Shown here in pieces: positions 1-7,109 of a stretch of 9,190 nucleotides of DNA. Origin of the DNA: an uncultured Taibaiella sp. (lineage in GTDB: Bacteria; Bacteroidota; Bacteroidia; Chitinophagales; Chitinophagaceae). The stretch spans positions 1-9,190 of the forward strand of contig CAMPJV010000085.1 in the NCBI GenBank assembly GCA_946886975.1, in the 5' to 3' direction. The first letter of the stretch is position 1. Each line of letters opens with the position of its first letter. Below the pieces are notes generated by a model. That model was not told where the DNA came from. It worked only from the letters and a program-made list of their open reading frames with translations, and did no database searches. The translations under genes and the position numbers were made by a program.

Positions 1-1
1 G

Positions 2-190
2 GATGTTAGCCCTTACCACTGGCAATGGGAGGGCAAGGCTGAGCCTCCATTGTCCCCATTGTCCGGTATCGCCGGTGAGAGTGTAAAGGAAATCGATTGC
101 TGGTTCACGGTAAAAGTCAATGGAAAGACTTACAAGTCAGATAAGATCAGCTACGAGGTACACTCTGTAAAGGTGATTGAGCAGGATTAG
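2..190 (+). CDS. 3' end of an unknown protein gene (partial)
   Basis: The reading frame is open from the window edge to a TAG at 188-190 and gives 62 residues, with no start inside the window. I do not recognise the family. The tail has alternating hydrophobic and polar residues (CWFTVKVNGKTYKSDKISYE and onward), which suggests a beta-strand-rich C-terminal domain, possibly of a surface or secreted protein; that is inference only. Its last 44 bases overlap the 3' end of the MFS gene on the opposite strand. The peptide looks natural in composition (Trp, Tyr, paired charged residues), which favours a real gene over a chance open frame, but a 62-codon open stretch at an edge is not proof. Confidence 0.6.
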   Translation, partial: DVSPYHWQWEGKAEPPLSPLSGIAGESVKEIDCWFTVKVNGKTYKSDKISYEVHSVKVIEQD

Positions 191-1406
191 CCGGCGCTTC
201 TTGGCCACCGGTCGTCTTCATTTTGGTTGTAAGCCTGGTTACGATCACTATGCTGAAAAGAATGATACCAATACTTATGTACCCGGTTACTTCATAGTGC
301 AGCACCTTATTCGAAGGGGTGTTTACTACAATAAGTCCGGCCAATACCGAAGCAATTCCTACGAATATTTGCTGAATTGCAGAGTTGAAACTCATAAAAC
401 TACCTCTTCGTTCCGACGGAACCACATTGCTGATCATAGCCTGAGCGGGAATACTGCGCCCGGACGACACAATGAACCAGAACCCCGTAATGCACAGCAC
501 CAGATAGAACGGTATATCCGGCAGGTTGGTTATAAGTGCGATAGGCACTACAGCGAGAAGGACAAGAATGATGAACAGCCTGTGCTTGCCTATCTTATCT
601 GCTATGCGGCCAAGGATGGGAGAACTTACAAGAGTAAGCGCACCTCCTACCATATAGATCAGCGGGGTCTGCGTCTTACTGAATCCCATGTTAAATTCCA
701 TAAAGGGGTTAAGGAACGGAATGATCATAAAATGGCCCAGCATAAGACACGCCGAGAGTGCAAGGGCTAAACGCTGCTTGACATCTTTCCCTATTCCTCT
801 GATAAGTTCTGCGGGCCGCACTCTTGCCCGCCTTGTATGGAGATGAGCGTTTATCTTTGGCAGGAAGCGCATGATCAGCGGCACAAACACAGCGCCGAGG
901 CCCGCAACGAAAAAGAAGGGCCCATGCCAGTTGAAGTTGTTTGCTACATAGAGCCCGAAAGGAACGCCAAAAACCGAAGCGACTGAGAATGAAGCCATCA
1001 CCATTCCCATTGCCATGCCTCTTCGCTCATACGGTATTAGATCAGAAACTATCGCCAGAACCTGTGCGCCTATCAGACCTCCAAAAAGGCCCGCAACGAT
1101 CCTGGCCGCCAGGAGAAAGCCATACGACGGCGCGAGTGCACAGCACAGAGTTCCGAGAAGAAAACCGATATACCCAAACAGCAGCACTCTCTTACGGTCG
1201 AAATTGTCAACAAAGAATGCTGCGAAGAACCCCGAAGCGCCGGCGCTAAAGGTATAGGCGGCAACCAGCATGGAGAACTGCTGAGAGCTTATCCCAAAGT
1301 AGGGCATCAGGTAATTACCAAGCGGCATCATGATCATAAAATCCATGATGTGGGTAAAGTTTATCCCAGCCAGCAACAGCAATACCATCCTTTCCTTCGA
1401 GTTCAT
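147..1406 (-). CDS. MFS transporter, drug:H+ antiporter (DHA1)-like
   Basis: This is a 419-residue inner-membrane protein with about 12 hydrophobic segments in two halves of six, split by a basic loop near residues 185-212. The MFS loop 2-3 signature is seen as VDNFDRKRV (66-74) and repeats in the second half as GRIADKIGKHR (265-275). The related PYERRG (125-130) and PSERRG (330-335) also mirror each other across the halves. A GVPFG element near 147-151 resembles the antiporter motif C region. Such proteins usually export drugs or metabolites, or sugars in the AraJ-like branch, using the proton gradient; the substrate cannot be read from sequence. The start is ATG at 1404-1406, directly before the first membrane segment. 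A weak -7-like GACCTTTG lies at 1426-1433 on the same strand. The last 14 or so residues are Pro/Ser-rich, lie beyond the last membrane segment and are encoded in the overlap with the convergent gene. Confidence 0.92.
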   Translation of the reverse strand: MNSKERMVLLLLAGINFTHIMDFMIMMPLGNYLMPYFGISSQQFSMLVAAYTFSAGASGFFAAFFVDNFDRKRVLLFGYIGFLLGTLCCALAPSYGFLLAARIVAGLFGGLIGAQVLAIVSDLIPYERRGMAMGMVMASFSVASVFGVPFGLYVANNFNWHGPFFFVAGLGAVFVPLIMRFLPKINAHLHTRRARVRPAELIRGIGKDVKQRLALALSACLMLGHFMIIPFLNPFMEFNMGFSKTQTPLIYMVGGALTLVSSPILGRIADKIGKHRLFIILVLLAVVPIALITNLPDIPFYLVLCITGFWFIVSSGRSIPAQAMISNVVPSERRGSFMSFNSAIQQIFVGIASVLAGLIVVNTPSNKVLHYEVTGYISIGIILFSIVIVTRLTTKMKTTGGQEAPANPAQSPLQSVPRS

Positions 1407-1495
1407 ATCCGGTTTTAGAGGGGTGCAAAGGTCTGCTTATTTCGCAAATAACGAAGCGGTCAGCTAGTGATATTGGTAATGTGGCTATAGAGGTT

Positions 1496-2119
1496 CTATT
1501 CCTCCGTTTTTAGGAACCCTTTCAGAAGGCCCTTCCATTGAACGTCAGATAGTCCGAGCATTGCAGAAACTCCTACAACGGTATTGCGGACTTTATCTGC
1601 CAGCTTGGTTGTATCCAGGTTCGGTTGCTCATTACGTCCGTAATATTTCGCCGTCAGGGTGCTGTGGTCGCGCTCTATCACAAACGTACTGGTTGCATTT
1701 TCGGTAAAGAAGTGTGCGACAGAGCCGTCGTCCTCAAGGGGATGTGGAATCGGCCGGAGTCTCAGCGCCATCACTTCTCTTTGCTCATCAGGATAGTCAT
1801 CATATTCAATAGCCTCTGCTTTCACCCAGTCTTTCCCATGCCCTTGCACGGAGGAGGGCCCCGGTATGTCAATGGATATGATGTCGTCCTTATGAACATG
1901 CCGCTGGATCGGTTGACCCTCAGCGTCTACGATCTGGAACTTGCTATCTACCGATTCGCTCACTATATGCCAGTCATTTACATTCAAGAGTCTTTCCTTG
2001 GCTATCACGAACATATCTTCAGCATCCTCCACTCTCTCAAAAGAAACCTGTTCTTCAAGATCTTTTTTAATACCTTCATTCTGCTCGGGGGGAATTGATG
2101 CTTGCTCTGACTGTCCCAT
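1496..2119 (-). CDS. hypothetical protein, acidic, probably cytoplasmic
   Basis: A 207-residue protein with no signal peptide or membrane segment. I do not recognise a named domain, although the general pattern resembles uncharacterised Bacteroidota proteins. Visible parts are: an acidic, Gln/Glu-rich N-terminus (1-35), probably helical or disordered; a middle region with beta character (48-125) holding the striking stretch IDIPGPSSVQGHGKDWV (83-99); a second beta-like part (133-160); and a C-terminal helical part (170-203) rich in Leu and Lys. The start is ATG at 2117-2119. A degenerate -7-like TAGATTTT (2146-2153, - strand) lies about 26 bases upstream. The gene stands alone, divergent from the DUF4291 gene across a 96-base gap, with 89 bases between its stop and the start codon of the MFS gene downstream on the same strand. 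No function is proposed. Confidence 0.8.
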   Translation of the reverse strand: MGQSEQASIPPEQNEGIKKDLEEQVSFERVEDAEDMFVIAKERLLNVNDWHIVSESVDSKFQIVDAEGQPIQRHVHKDDIISIDIPGPSSVQGHGKDWVKAEAIEYDDYPDEQREVMALRLRPIPHPLEDDGSVAHFFTENATSTFVIERDHSTLTAKYYGRNEQPNLDTTKLADKVRNTVVGVSAMLGLSDVQWKGLLKGFLKTEE

Positions 2120-2215
2120 ATAGAGTGCGTTTTATCTAAAGGTTGAAAATCTATGCCAGAGCAGCCCTGTTAACTGGCACATTTTTATTGAATTACTACA
2201 AGCAAAATCCTGATA

Positions 2216-2863
2216 ATGCTAAAACTGGAGAGTTACGATCAGCACGAACACCATTTACCTTCTTCAGGCAAATTTATCATAGCTCAGTTTAGCAAAGACT
2301 GGATCATTGTGTATCAGGCTTTTAAGGATTCTATTGCAGAGTATGCAGTAGCCAACCAGCGCTTTGGCGGGCATGATTATGACTTCAACAGAATGACCTG
2401 GCTGAAGCCAAGTTTCCTGTGGATGATGTATTATTCGGGTTGGGCGAAACACGAAAACCAGGAAAACGTGCTGGCTATAAAGATGAAGCGCGCAGGTTTC
2501 GATGAGATACTGGAATATGCCGTCATGTCCTCCTACTACAAGGAGATCTACGGCACCAGCAAGCTCTGGAAGGATAAACTGGCTGACTCGGATATACATT
2601 TGCAGTGGGAGGCTTACCACGATCTTTTTGGCAATAAAACCGACAGAAGGGCTGCGAAGATCGGCATCAAGGGTGAGGTGCAGCGTAGGTTTAATGAAGA
2701 GTGGATCCTTGAGATCCGGAATGTAACCCCATATGTGCAGAAGCAGCAAATGCTTCTTGCCGCTAATAAACTCAACGACATAGAACTGCCACAGGAGCGT
2801 GCCTATGCACCTGCTGACCTTACAGTTCTTCAGAAGATCGATGCAACAACTATTTCTTTATAA
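2216..2863 (+). CDS. DUF4291 family protein
   Basis: This is a 215-residue soluble protein that I recognise as DUF4291 from its conserved N-terminal half: IIAQFSKDWIIVYQAF (21-36), AVANQRFGG (44-52), and the hallmark RMTWLKPSFLWMMYYSGWA (59-77), followed by QENVLAIKMKRAGF (82-95). The C-terminal half carries basic stretches (DRRAAKIGIKGEVQRRF) and is less diagnostic. The length suits the family, which runs to roughly 200 residues. DUF4291 proteins occur in bacteria and fungi and have no established biochemical function known to me. The ATG at 2216 was chosen because the conserved region begins soon after it. Only 13 bases separate its stop from the next start, so it is probably co-transcribed with the DinB-like gene downstream. 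No good promoter is visible upstream. Confidence 0.85.
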   Translation: MLKLESYDQHEHHLPSSGKFIIAQFSKDWIIVYQAFKDSIAEYAVANQRFGGHDYDFNRMTWLKPSFLWMMYYSGWAKHENQENVLAIKMKRAGFDEILEYAVMSSYYKEIYGTSKLWKDKLADSDIHLQWEAYHDLFGNKTDRRAAKIGIKGEVQRRFNEEWILEIRNVTPYVQKQQMLLAANKLNDIELPQERAYAPADLTVLQKIDATTISL

Positions 2864-2876
2864 ATCGGTGTAGTGT

Positions 2877-3716
2877 ATGATCCATCATGTTACGCCCATA
2901 CAAGTTTTACCTCTCTTTCCGGTTCTGGATGATAAGTTGTCCGAACTGCTGAGGTCCTTAAGTAGCGAAGACTGGCAGCAACCCACTTTAGCGAGAAAGT
3001 GGACGGTTAAAGATGTTGCGGCACACCTCCTCGACGGTAATCTCAGAACGCTTTCTTTTGTGAGAGACAGGTACTTCGGCGAAAAGCCTGAGCGCATTGA
3101 AATATATCAGGACCTCGTAGTCTACCTTAACCAGCTAAATGCGGAGTGGGTTGCAGCGGCAAAGCGTTTGAGTCCGGGTGTGATCATCGACCTGCTGGAG
3201 ATAACAGGAAAAGAATATTACGAGGTACTCAGCGCTCTCGATCCCTGGGAGGATGCAGTCTTCTCTGTCGCATGGGCAGGTGAGGAGATATCTAAAAACT
3301 GGTTCCATGTAGCCAGAGAATACACCGAAAAGTGGATACATCAGCAACAGATAAGGGATGCGCTCAACAGGCCCGGCCTTATGACCAGGGACCTGTTCTA
3401 TCCGTTCATTAATACGTTTATGTGTGCTTTACCGCAAACCTACAAATACGTAGATGCTACAGTCGGAACCAGCGTAATGGTTAAGGTAACGACTGAACTT
3501 GGTGGTGAGTGGCATATCAACAAGACGGAAGAGGGCTGGGTGCTCAGGCATACCACCCGGGTCGAGCCGTTAACTGTTGTTGAGATAGATCCTGATACCG
3601 CCTGGAGATTGTTCAGCAAGGGCATCATGCCGGAGGAGGCACTGGAAAAGGTAAAGATCACCGGAGCTCAGGAGCTTGGAATGGTGGCGCTCGGTATGAT
3701 ATCCGTAATGGCGTAA
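2877..3716 (+). CDS. DinB/maleylpyruvate isomerase N-terminal domain protein, probable thiol-dependent enzyme
   Basis: A 279-residue soluble protein. The N-terminal 160 or so residues match the mycothiol-dependent maleylpyruvate isomerase (MDMPI_N) branch of the DinB-like four-helix-bundle superfamily: WTVKDVAAHLLDG (42-54), then REYTEKWIHQQQIRDAL (147-163). The metal ligands expected for this fold are present as H50, E151 and H155, in the H...ExxxH arrangement. The C-terminal part (about 190-279) resembles the small alpha/beta domain that follows in MDMPI-type proteins. Known members catalyse low-molecular-weight-thiol-dependent isomerisation or S-transfer. Bacteroidota are not known to make mycothiol, so true maleylpyruvate isomerase activity is doubtful. 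Bacillithiol is a plausible cofactor, since bshA lies in this window, but this is inference. It follows the DUF4291 gene by 13 bases and converges on dps with 63 bases between. Confidence 0.82.
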   Translation: MIHHVTPIQVLPLFPVLDDKLSELLRSLSSEDWQQPTLARKWTVKDVAAHLLDGNLRTLSFVRDRYFGEKPERIEIYQDLVVYLNQLNAEWVAAAKRLSPGVIIDLLEITGKEYYEVLSALDPWEDAVFSVAWAGEEISKNWFHVAREYTEKWIHQQQIRDALNRPGLMTRDLFYPFINTFMCALPQTYKYVDATVGTSVMVKVTTELGGEWHINKTEEGWVLRHTTRVEPLTVVEIDPDTAWRLFSKGIMPEEALEKVKITGAQELGMVALGMISVMA

Positions 3717-3779
3717 TTCCTCCATTTCCTCCGTTCCGTGTCAGCCTCTTGCAGTCATGCTTCGTGTTGCCGTCAGCGG

Positions 3780-4244
3780 CTACGAAAGGTAGGCATTGTA
3801 CATCCAGATCATCTTCTCCTGCTCCCGGATGTAGTCCGACATCAGTGCGTTTGTTCCTTCATCATTAGCCTCCGCGCTTATGTTCAGTATGTCCCTTTGC
3901 AGCAGCAACAGTTGCTTCAGCGCATCCAGGATATCCTGTACTGCGTCATTCCCCGAAGACACGTTTTTTCTTTCAGTTATGGCGGATTGCTGCAGGTAGT
4001 CAGTGTAGGTGTGCAGCGGGGTCTCTCCTAATGTCTTTATGCGTTCGGCGATCTCATCTATTTTCAGAACTATGTTGTTGTACAGCTCTTCAAATTTCAC
4101 ATGGAGCTCAAAGAACTTTTCTCCTTTAATGTTCCAGTGATACCCGCGAACGTTGATGTAGAACAGGTGGTAGTTAGCCAGTAATATGTTCAGCTTTGCG
4201 GCGAGATCTTTCGATCCTTGTTCATTAAGTCCTATTGCATTCAT
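3780..4244 (-). CDS. dps: Dps family ferritin-like DNA-protection protein
   Basis: Dps proteins form 12-subunit shells that oxidise Fe(II) with H2O2, store iron and often bind DNA. With the chosen start (ATG at 4242-4244) the protein has 154 residues, normal for the family. The interfacial ferroxidase ligands are all in register: H36 (in GYHWNIKG), H48 (in FFELHVKFEELY), E52, then D63 and E67 (in KIDEIAERI). Their spacing (+12, +4, +11, +4) matches Listeria and E. coli Dps, with Glu for Asp at the third position. The N-terminal tail is short and not very basic, so DNA binding is uncertain. An alternative ATG at 4263-4265 (161 residues) abuts a perfect -7 box, so transcription should begin beyond it; that is why the inner ATG is preferred. 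A TTG one codon further out is unlikely. Confidence 0.93.
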   Translation of the reverse strand: MNAIGLNEQGSKDLAAKLNILLANYHLFYINVRGYHWNIKGEKFFELHVKFEELYNNIVLKIDEIAERIKTLGETPLHTYTDYLQQSAITERKNVSSGNDAVQDILDALKQLLLLQRDILNISAEANDEGTNALMSDYIREQEKMIWMYNAYLS

Positions 4245-4265
4245 TGTGTTTTGCTTTTGGCTCAT

Positions 4266-4273
4266 CAAAAGTA
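4266..4273 (-). promoter_or_regulatory. -7 promoter box for dps
   Basis: TACTTTTG on the - strand is a perfect match to the Bacteroidota -7 consensus TAnnTTTG. No convincing -33 TTG is seen 17-19 bases upstream. Transcription would be expected to start about 4-7 bases past the box, inside or just after the outer ATG at 4263-4265, which favours the ATG at 4242-4244 as the dps start. Confidence 0.55.
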
Positions 4274-4337
4274 ACGAAGTGGGAACTGGCCACGTGTTAA
4301 TAAATGCGATAGAGCTATAGTGAAGATTTACATCAAC

Positions 4338-4345
4338 TACTTTTG
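4338..4345 (+). promoter_or_regulatory. -7 promoter box for the DUF2905 gene
   Basis: TACTTTTG on the + strand is a perfect match to TAnnTTTG and the same octamer as the dps box, placed divergently 64 bases away. Its last base is 5 bases from the ATG at 4350, so the transcript should be leaderless or nearly so. The -33 element is not recognisable. This box also argues against an upstream in-frame GTG at 4320 as the start. Confidence 0.55.
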
Positions 4346-4349
4346 CACT

Positions 4350-4574
4350 ATGGACCGTGTAGGAAAAGCTGTCATAGCTCTCGGCGTATTAGTCGTAATT
4401 GCAGGTGTAATCATCTGGCTGTTTGGCGATAAGCTCCGCTTCCTCGGAAGGCTTCCCGGCGATATTCGTATTGAGAGGGAAAATTTCAGGCTTTACATCC
4501 CGATCACCACAATGGTCCTCGCAAGTTTACTGCTGACGTTAGTGATGTGGCTGATACAGCGGTTCGGGAAGTAG
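4350..4574 (+). CDS. DUF2905 small membrane protein
   Basis: A 74-residue protein with two membrane segments (about 6-24 and 52-70) joined by a short loop. The loop holds the family hallmark LGRLPGDIRIERENFRLYIPI, where GRLPGDI and a Pro entering the second segment are the conserved parts of DUF2905. The topology is a small helical hairpin in the inner membrane; its function is unknown. The ATG at 4350 is chosen over a GTG at 4320 because the added ten residues (MKIYINYFCT) are not typical for the family and would read through the -7 box. The stop lies 3 bases from the stop of the convergent permease gene, so the two transcripts must overlap unless termination is very tight; no hairpin terminator is visible there. 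Confidence 0.88.
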   Translation: MDRVGKAVIALGVLVVIAGVIIWLFGDKLRFLGRLPGDIRIERENFRLYIPITTMVLASLLLTLVMWLIQRFGK

Positions 4575-4577
4575 ACC

Positions 4578-5699
4578 TCAGCCTCGCACATCCAGCACGT
4601 CTCGTAATGCATTTCCCAGCACATTGAAAGCATAGACCAGTACCATAATGGCAATCCCGGGAATTATTGCCAGCAGGGGTCTGTTGGTGATCAGGAAGTT
4701 GTAGTGCTCCTTGATCATCAGTCCCCATGACGGCTGCGGTGGCTGCACGCCTATGCCCAGGAAGCTTAGTCCCGCCTCTACAAGAATGGCCGTGGCGAAG
4801 TTGCTGGCAGCGATCACCATGATCGGTCCTGCGATGTTCGGGAGGATATGGTGGAAGATAATGCGCATATCCCCGAGGGCCAGTGCCCGTGCAGCGGTTA
4901 TGTATTCCATTTCTCGTATCACCATCACCTGTCCCCTGATGAGCCGCGCCGCACTCACCCACATGGTCAGTCCAATAGCTATAAATATTTCCCAGAAGCC
5001 TTTCCCAACGGTAAGGGTGATCGCAAACACCAACAGCAGGGTAGGGATGGCCCAGAGAATGTTGATCACCCACATCACCAGGTTATCAATGAAGCCTCCG
5101 TAGTAACCCGCCAGTGAGCCTAAGAATATACCTATTGATAGGGAAAGAATAACGGCCACCAGCCCCACTGCTAGGCTAACGCGGGATCCCACTATCAGCC
5201 TCGAAAGGATGTCCCTGCCATATCTGTCCGTACCCAGGTAAAATCTTGTCTGCACTATCTGGTGCTTGCGGATGTATTCCTGCTGCTCCTGTGAGGATAG
5301 CCTTTGCTGCTCTGCCGGCAGTAGCGAGTGCAGGCTGTACTGAAGGGTATCCTCCAGGTCATCATCTATGTAGTGGCGGATGAATAGCTTGTCTCCGCTA
5401 AACCAGTATGCATTAAGTGGCACAGCCGCAAAGTCAGATGGTGTACCTGAAAACGTGCGGTACAATGCAGATGGCTGTTCCTGGTTAAAGGATTTCGGCA
5501 CCATCAGCAGTTCCCGTGTAAAGCCCGGCTGCTTTGCCCCCAGTTCCACGATCATCCTGTTGGCGAAGGGCGTGTTATCAGGCGCTATCTGGTACGCGAA
5601 TAGTGCAAACAGGCAGGTGAGGATAATGATCACGATAGCCGCAAGAGCCGATGGCTTGCGGACGAGTCTTGATAATATGGATGGCGTGTCAGTGGTCAA
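4578..5699 (-). CDS. OppC/DppC-type ABC transporter permease with extra domain
   Basis: This 373-residue inner-membrane subunit belongs to the peptide/nickel (Opp/Dpp) ABC importer family. After TM1 (about 17-38) comes a hydrophilic region of about 115 residues, then the family block LGTDRYGRDILSRLIVGSR (155-173), five more membrane segments, the cytoplasmic EAA loop (EYITAARALALGDM to HHILPN, 265-288) that contacts the ATPase, and GLSFLGIGVQPPQPSWG (310-326). Typical OppC proteins are about 300 residues; the excess is the insert at 40-154, probably periplasmic. No ATG lies between the in-frame upstream TAG and TM1, so the start is most likely the TTG at 5697-5699. It sits 38 bases after the M28 peptidase stop on the same strand, which suggests an operon. 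The partner OppB, ATPase and binding-protein genes are not in the window. Confidence 0.92.
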   Translation of the reverse strand: MTTDTPSILSRLVRKPSALAAIVIIILTCLFALFAYQIAPDNTPFANRMIVELGAKQPGFTRELLMVPKSFNQEQPSALYRTFSGTPSDFAAVPLNAYWFSGDKLFIRHYIDDDLEDTLQYSLHSLLPAEQQRLSSQEQQEYIRKHQIVQTRFYLGTDRYGRDILSRLIVGSRVSLAVGLVAVILSLSIGIFLGSLAGYYGGFIDNLVMWVINILWAIPTLLLVFAITLTVGKGFWEIFIAIGLTMWVSAARLIRGQVMVIREMEYITAARALALGDMRIIFHHILPNIAGPIMVIAASNFATAILVEAGLSFLGIGVQPPQPSWGLMIKEHYNFLITNRPLLAIIPGIAIMVLVYAFNVLGNALRDVLDVRG

Positions 5700-5737
5700 G
5701 CTGCTTGATTGCTGCTAAGAGAATTTAATGAATGTGT

Positions 5738-7105
5738 TTATCTCAGCCCTATCTCCGAGATCAGGTAAGCGAACTGTGTCATGGCTATTGCTCCCATCTT
5801 TAGCTCCCGGTGGTTCACTGCTTCGAACACATCCTTTGGCGTATGGTGATAGTCGAAGTATCTCTGTGGATCAGGAATAAGTCCCGCCGCAGGGACGCCT
5901 GTTCTGTGCAGTGGCGTTATGTCCGCTCCTCCTTCCTCCTGCTCAAAGTCGTAGACGCCATACGGCAGGAAAAGGCGGCGATAGTTTCTTATGTACTGCT
6001 TTTTGCTCCACTCCATGTCCAGTCCTATGCCCCGTGGAGAGAATCCCCCCGCATCGCTCTCAAGAGCAATAAGGTGTTTTTCGCCCTTTGCCTTGGCGGA
6101 GTCTGCATATGCGTATCCTCCCTTCAGCCCGTTCTCCTCGTTCATAAATAGCACCGCGCGGATAGTGCGCTTCGGGCGTATGCCCAATGCCTTTAGTGTA
6201 CGGATCACCTCTATGCTCTGCACACAGCCTGCGCCATCGTCATGCGCTCCTTCTCCCACATCCCATGAGTCAAGGTGTCCTCCCACCACTATTATCTGGT
6301 CAGGATACTCGCTTCCTTTTATCTCGCCTATCACGTTGAACGATGGCTTCGTACCCATCATTTTACAGTTGGACATTAGTTGCGCGCGCACGTTTCCTTT
6401 CTTGCACTCCGCTTCCAGCAGGTCTGCCGACGTGTTGCCGATCGCCACTGCGGGAATGGGTTTCACACTATCCGCGTATCGCAGAGACCCCGTGTGCGGT
6501 GCATCGTCCAAACCAGTGGAAATCGAGCGGATAATGACCGCCGCCGCACCCTTCGCGGAGGCGATGTTTGGTCCATGCCACCGGTAAGCGCCTGCTGCCC
6601 CGTATGCCTCAAAGGGGTTTACCACTTCCTGTGGAAAGCGGTGATTAAAGAAGATGATCTTTCCTTTCACCTCCGCCTTTGTCAGCGCCTTGAATTCATC
6701 AAAGTTGTTTACCATCACTACTGTTCCTTCCATCACCTTCCCGTCCGTACCGATCGTATTGCCCAGCGACAGCATCGCCATCTCATCAAATCCCGTTGCT
6801 CCCGGCAGCTTCACCTTCAGCCATTCCTTCCCCCGCACCCAATTGGGCACCTCCACGGGTTGCAGCCATATCTTATCTGCTCCCGCATCCATAAACGCCT
6901 GCTGTCCCCACTCAACAGCCTTTGCCGCCTGCGGTGTGCCGCTAAGGCGATGCCCGATGGTCTTACACAACACGCGCAGGTTATTGTAACAAGTTCCGTT
7001 CAGAAGTATCTCATTAGAGATGCGGCGGAAAGTAGCGGAGTCTTGTGCCGTAGATGTGAAGCTATGCGCGAGCAGGAAAAGGGAGACCAGTAATCGTAGT
7101 TTCAT
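5738..7105 (-). CDS. secreted M28 family metallopeptidase with PA domain
   Basis: A 455-residue protein resembling plasma glutamate carboxypeptidase-type M28 enzymes, which remove amino acids or dipeptides from peptide ends using two zinc ions. Residues 1-20 form a Sec signal peptide (basic start, Leu-rich core, STA before Q21), so it acts in the periplasm or outside. A PA-type insert covers roughly 110-245. The catalytic signatures are complete: GGHLDSWD (H277, D279), AHDDGAG (D289 bridging), MNEENG (E323 base, E324 ligand), ESDAGG (D351) and DYHHTPKD (H420 or H421). All five metal ligands and the catalytic pair are therefore present. The ATG at 7103-7105 is followed at once by the signal peptide. 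An AGGAG directly abuts the ATG, too close to act as a normal ribosome-binding site. The downstream permease (38-base gap) suggests a role in peptide use. Confidence 0.94.
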   Translation of the reverse strand: MKLRLLVSLFLLAHSFTSTAQDSATFRRISNEILLNGTCYNNLRVLCKTIGHRLSGTPQAAKAVEWGQQAFMDAGADKIWLQPVEVPNWVRGKEWLKVKLPGATGFDEMAMLSLGNTIGTDGKVMEGTVVMVNNFDEFKALTKAEVKGKIIFFNHRFPQEVVNPFEAYGAAGAYRWHGPNIASAKGAAAVIIRSISTGLDDAPHTGSLRYADSVKPIPAVAIGNTSADLLEAECKKGNVRAQLMSNCKMMGTKPSFNVIGEIKGSEYPDQIIVVGGHLDSWDVGEGAHDDGAGCVQSIEVIRTLKALGIRPKRTIRAVLFMNEENGLKGGYAYADSAKAKGEKHLIALESDAGGFSPRGIGLDMEWSKKQYIRNYRRLFLPYGVYDFEQEEGGADITPLHRTGVPAAGLIPDPQRYFDYHHTPKDVFEAVNHRELKMGAIAMTQFAYLISEIGLR

Positions 7106-7109
7106 CTCC

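Noticed and set aside
177..770. 197-codon open frame on the + strand opposite the MFS gene
   Set aside because: It is antisense to a clear 12-helix transporter and its translation is Arg/His/Tyr-rich with no domain features, as expected for a shadow frame.
3764..3782. Possible small hairpin GCCG-TCAG-CGGC between the DinB-like gene and dps
   Set aside because: The stem is only 4 bp with no T-tract on either side, too weak to call a terminator.
4504..5073. 189-codon - strand frame inside the permease gene
   Set aside because: It is an alternative frame of the permease, with a Gly/His/Arg-rich low-quality translation, and it also runs across the DUF2905 gene.
5991..7093. Long + strand open frames of 198 and 237 codons opposite the M28 peptidase
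   Set aside because: The opposite strand has all catalytic motifs of M28; the + strand translations are rich in Cys, His, Arg and Pro and show no coherent fold or start signal.
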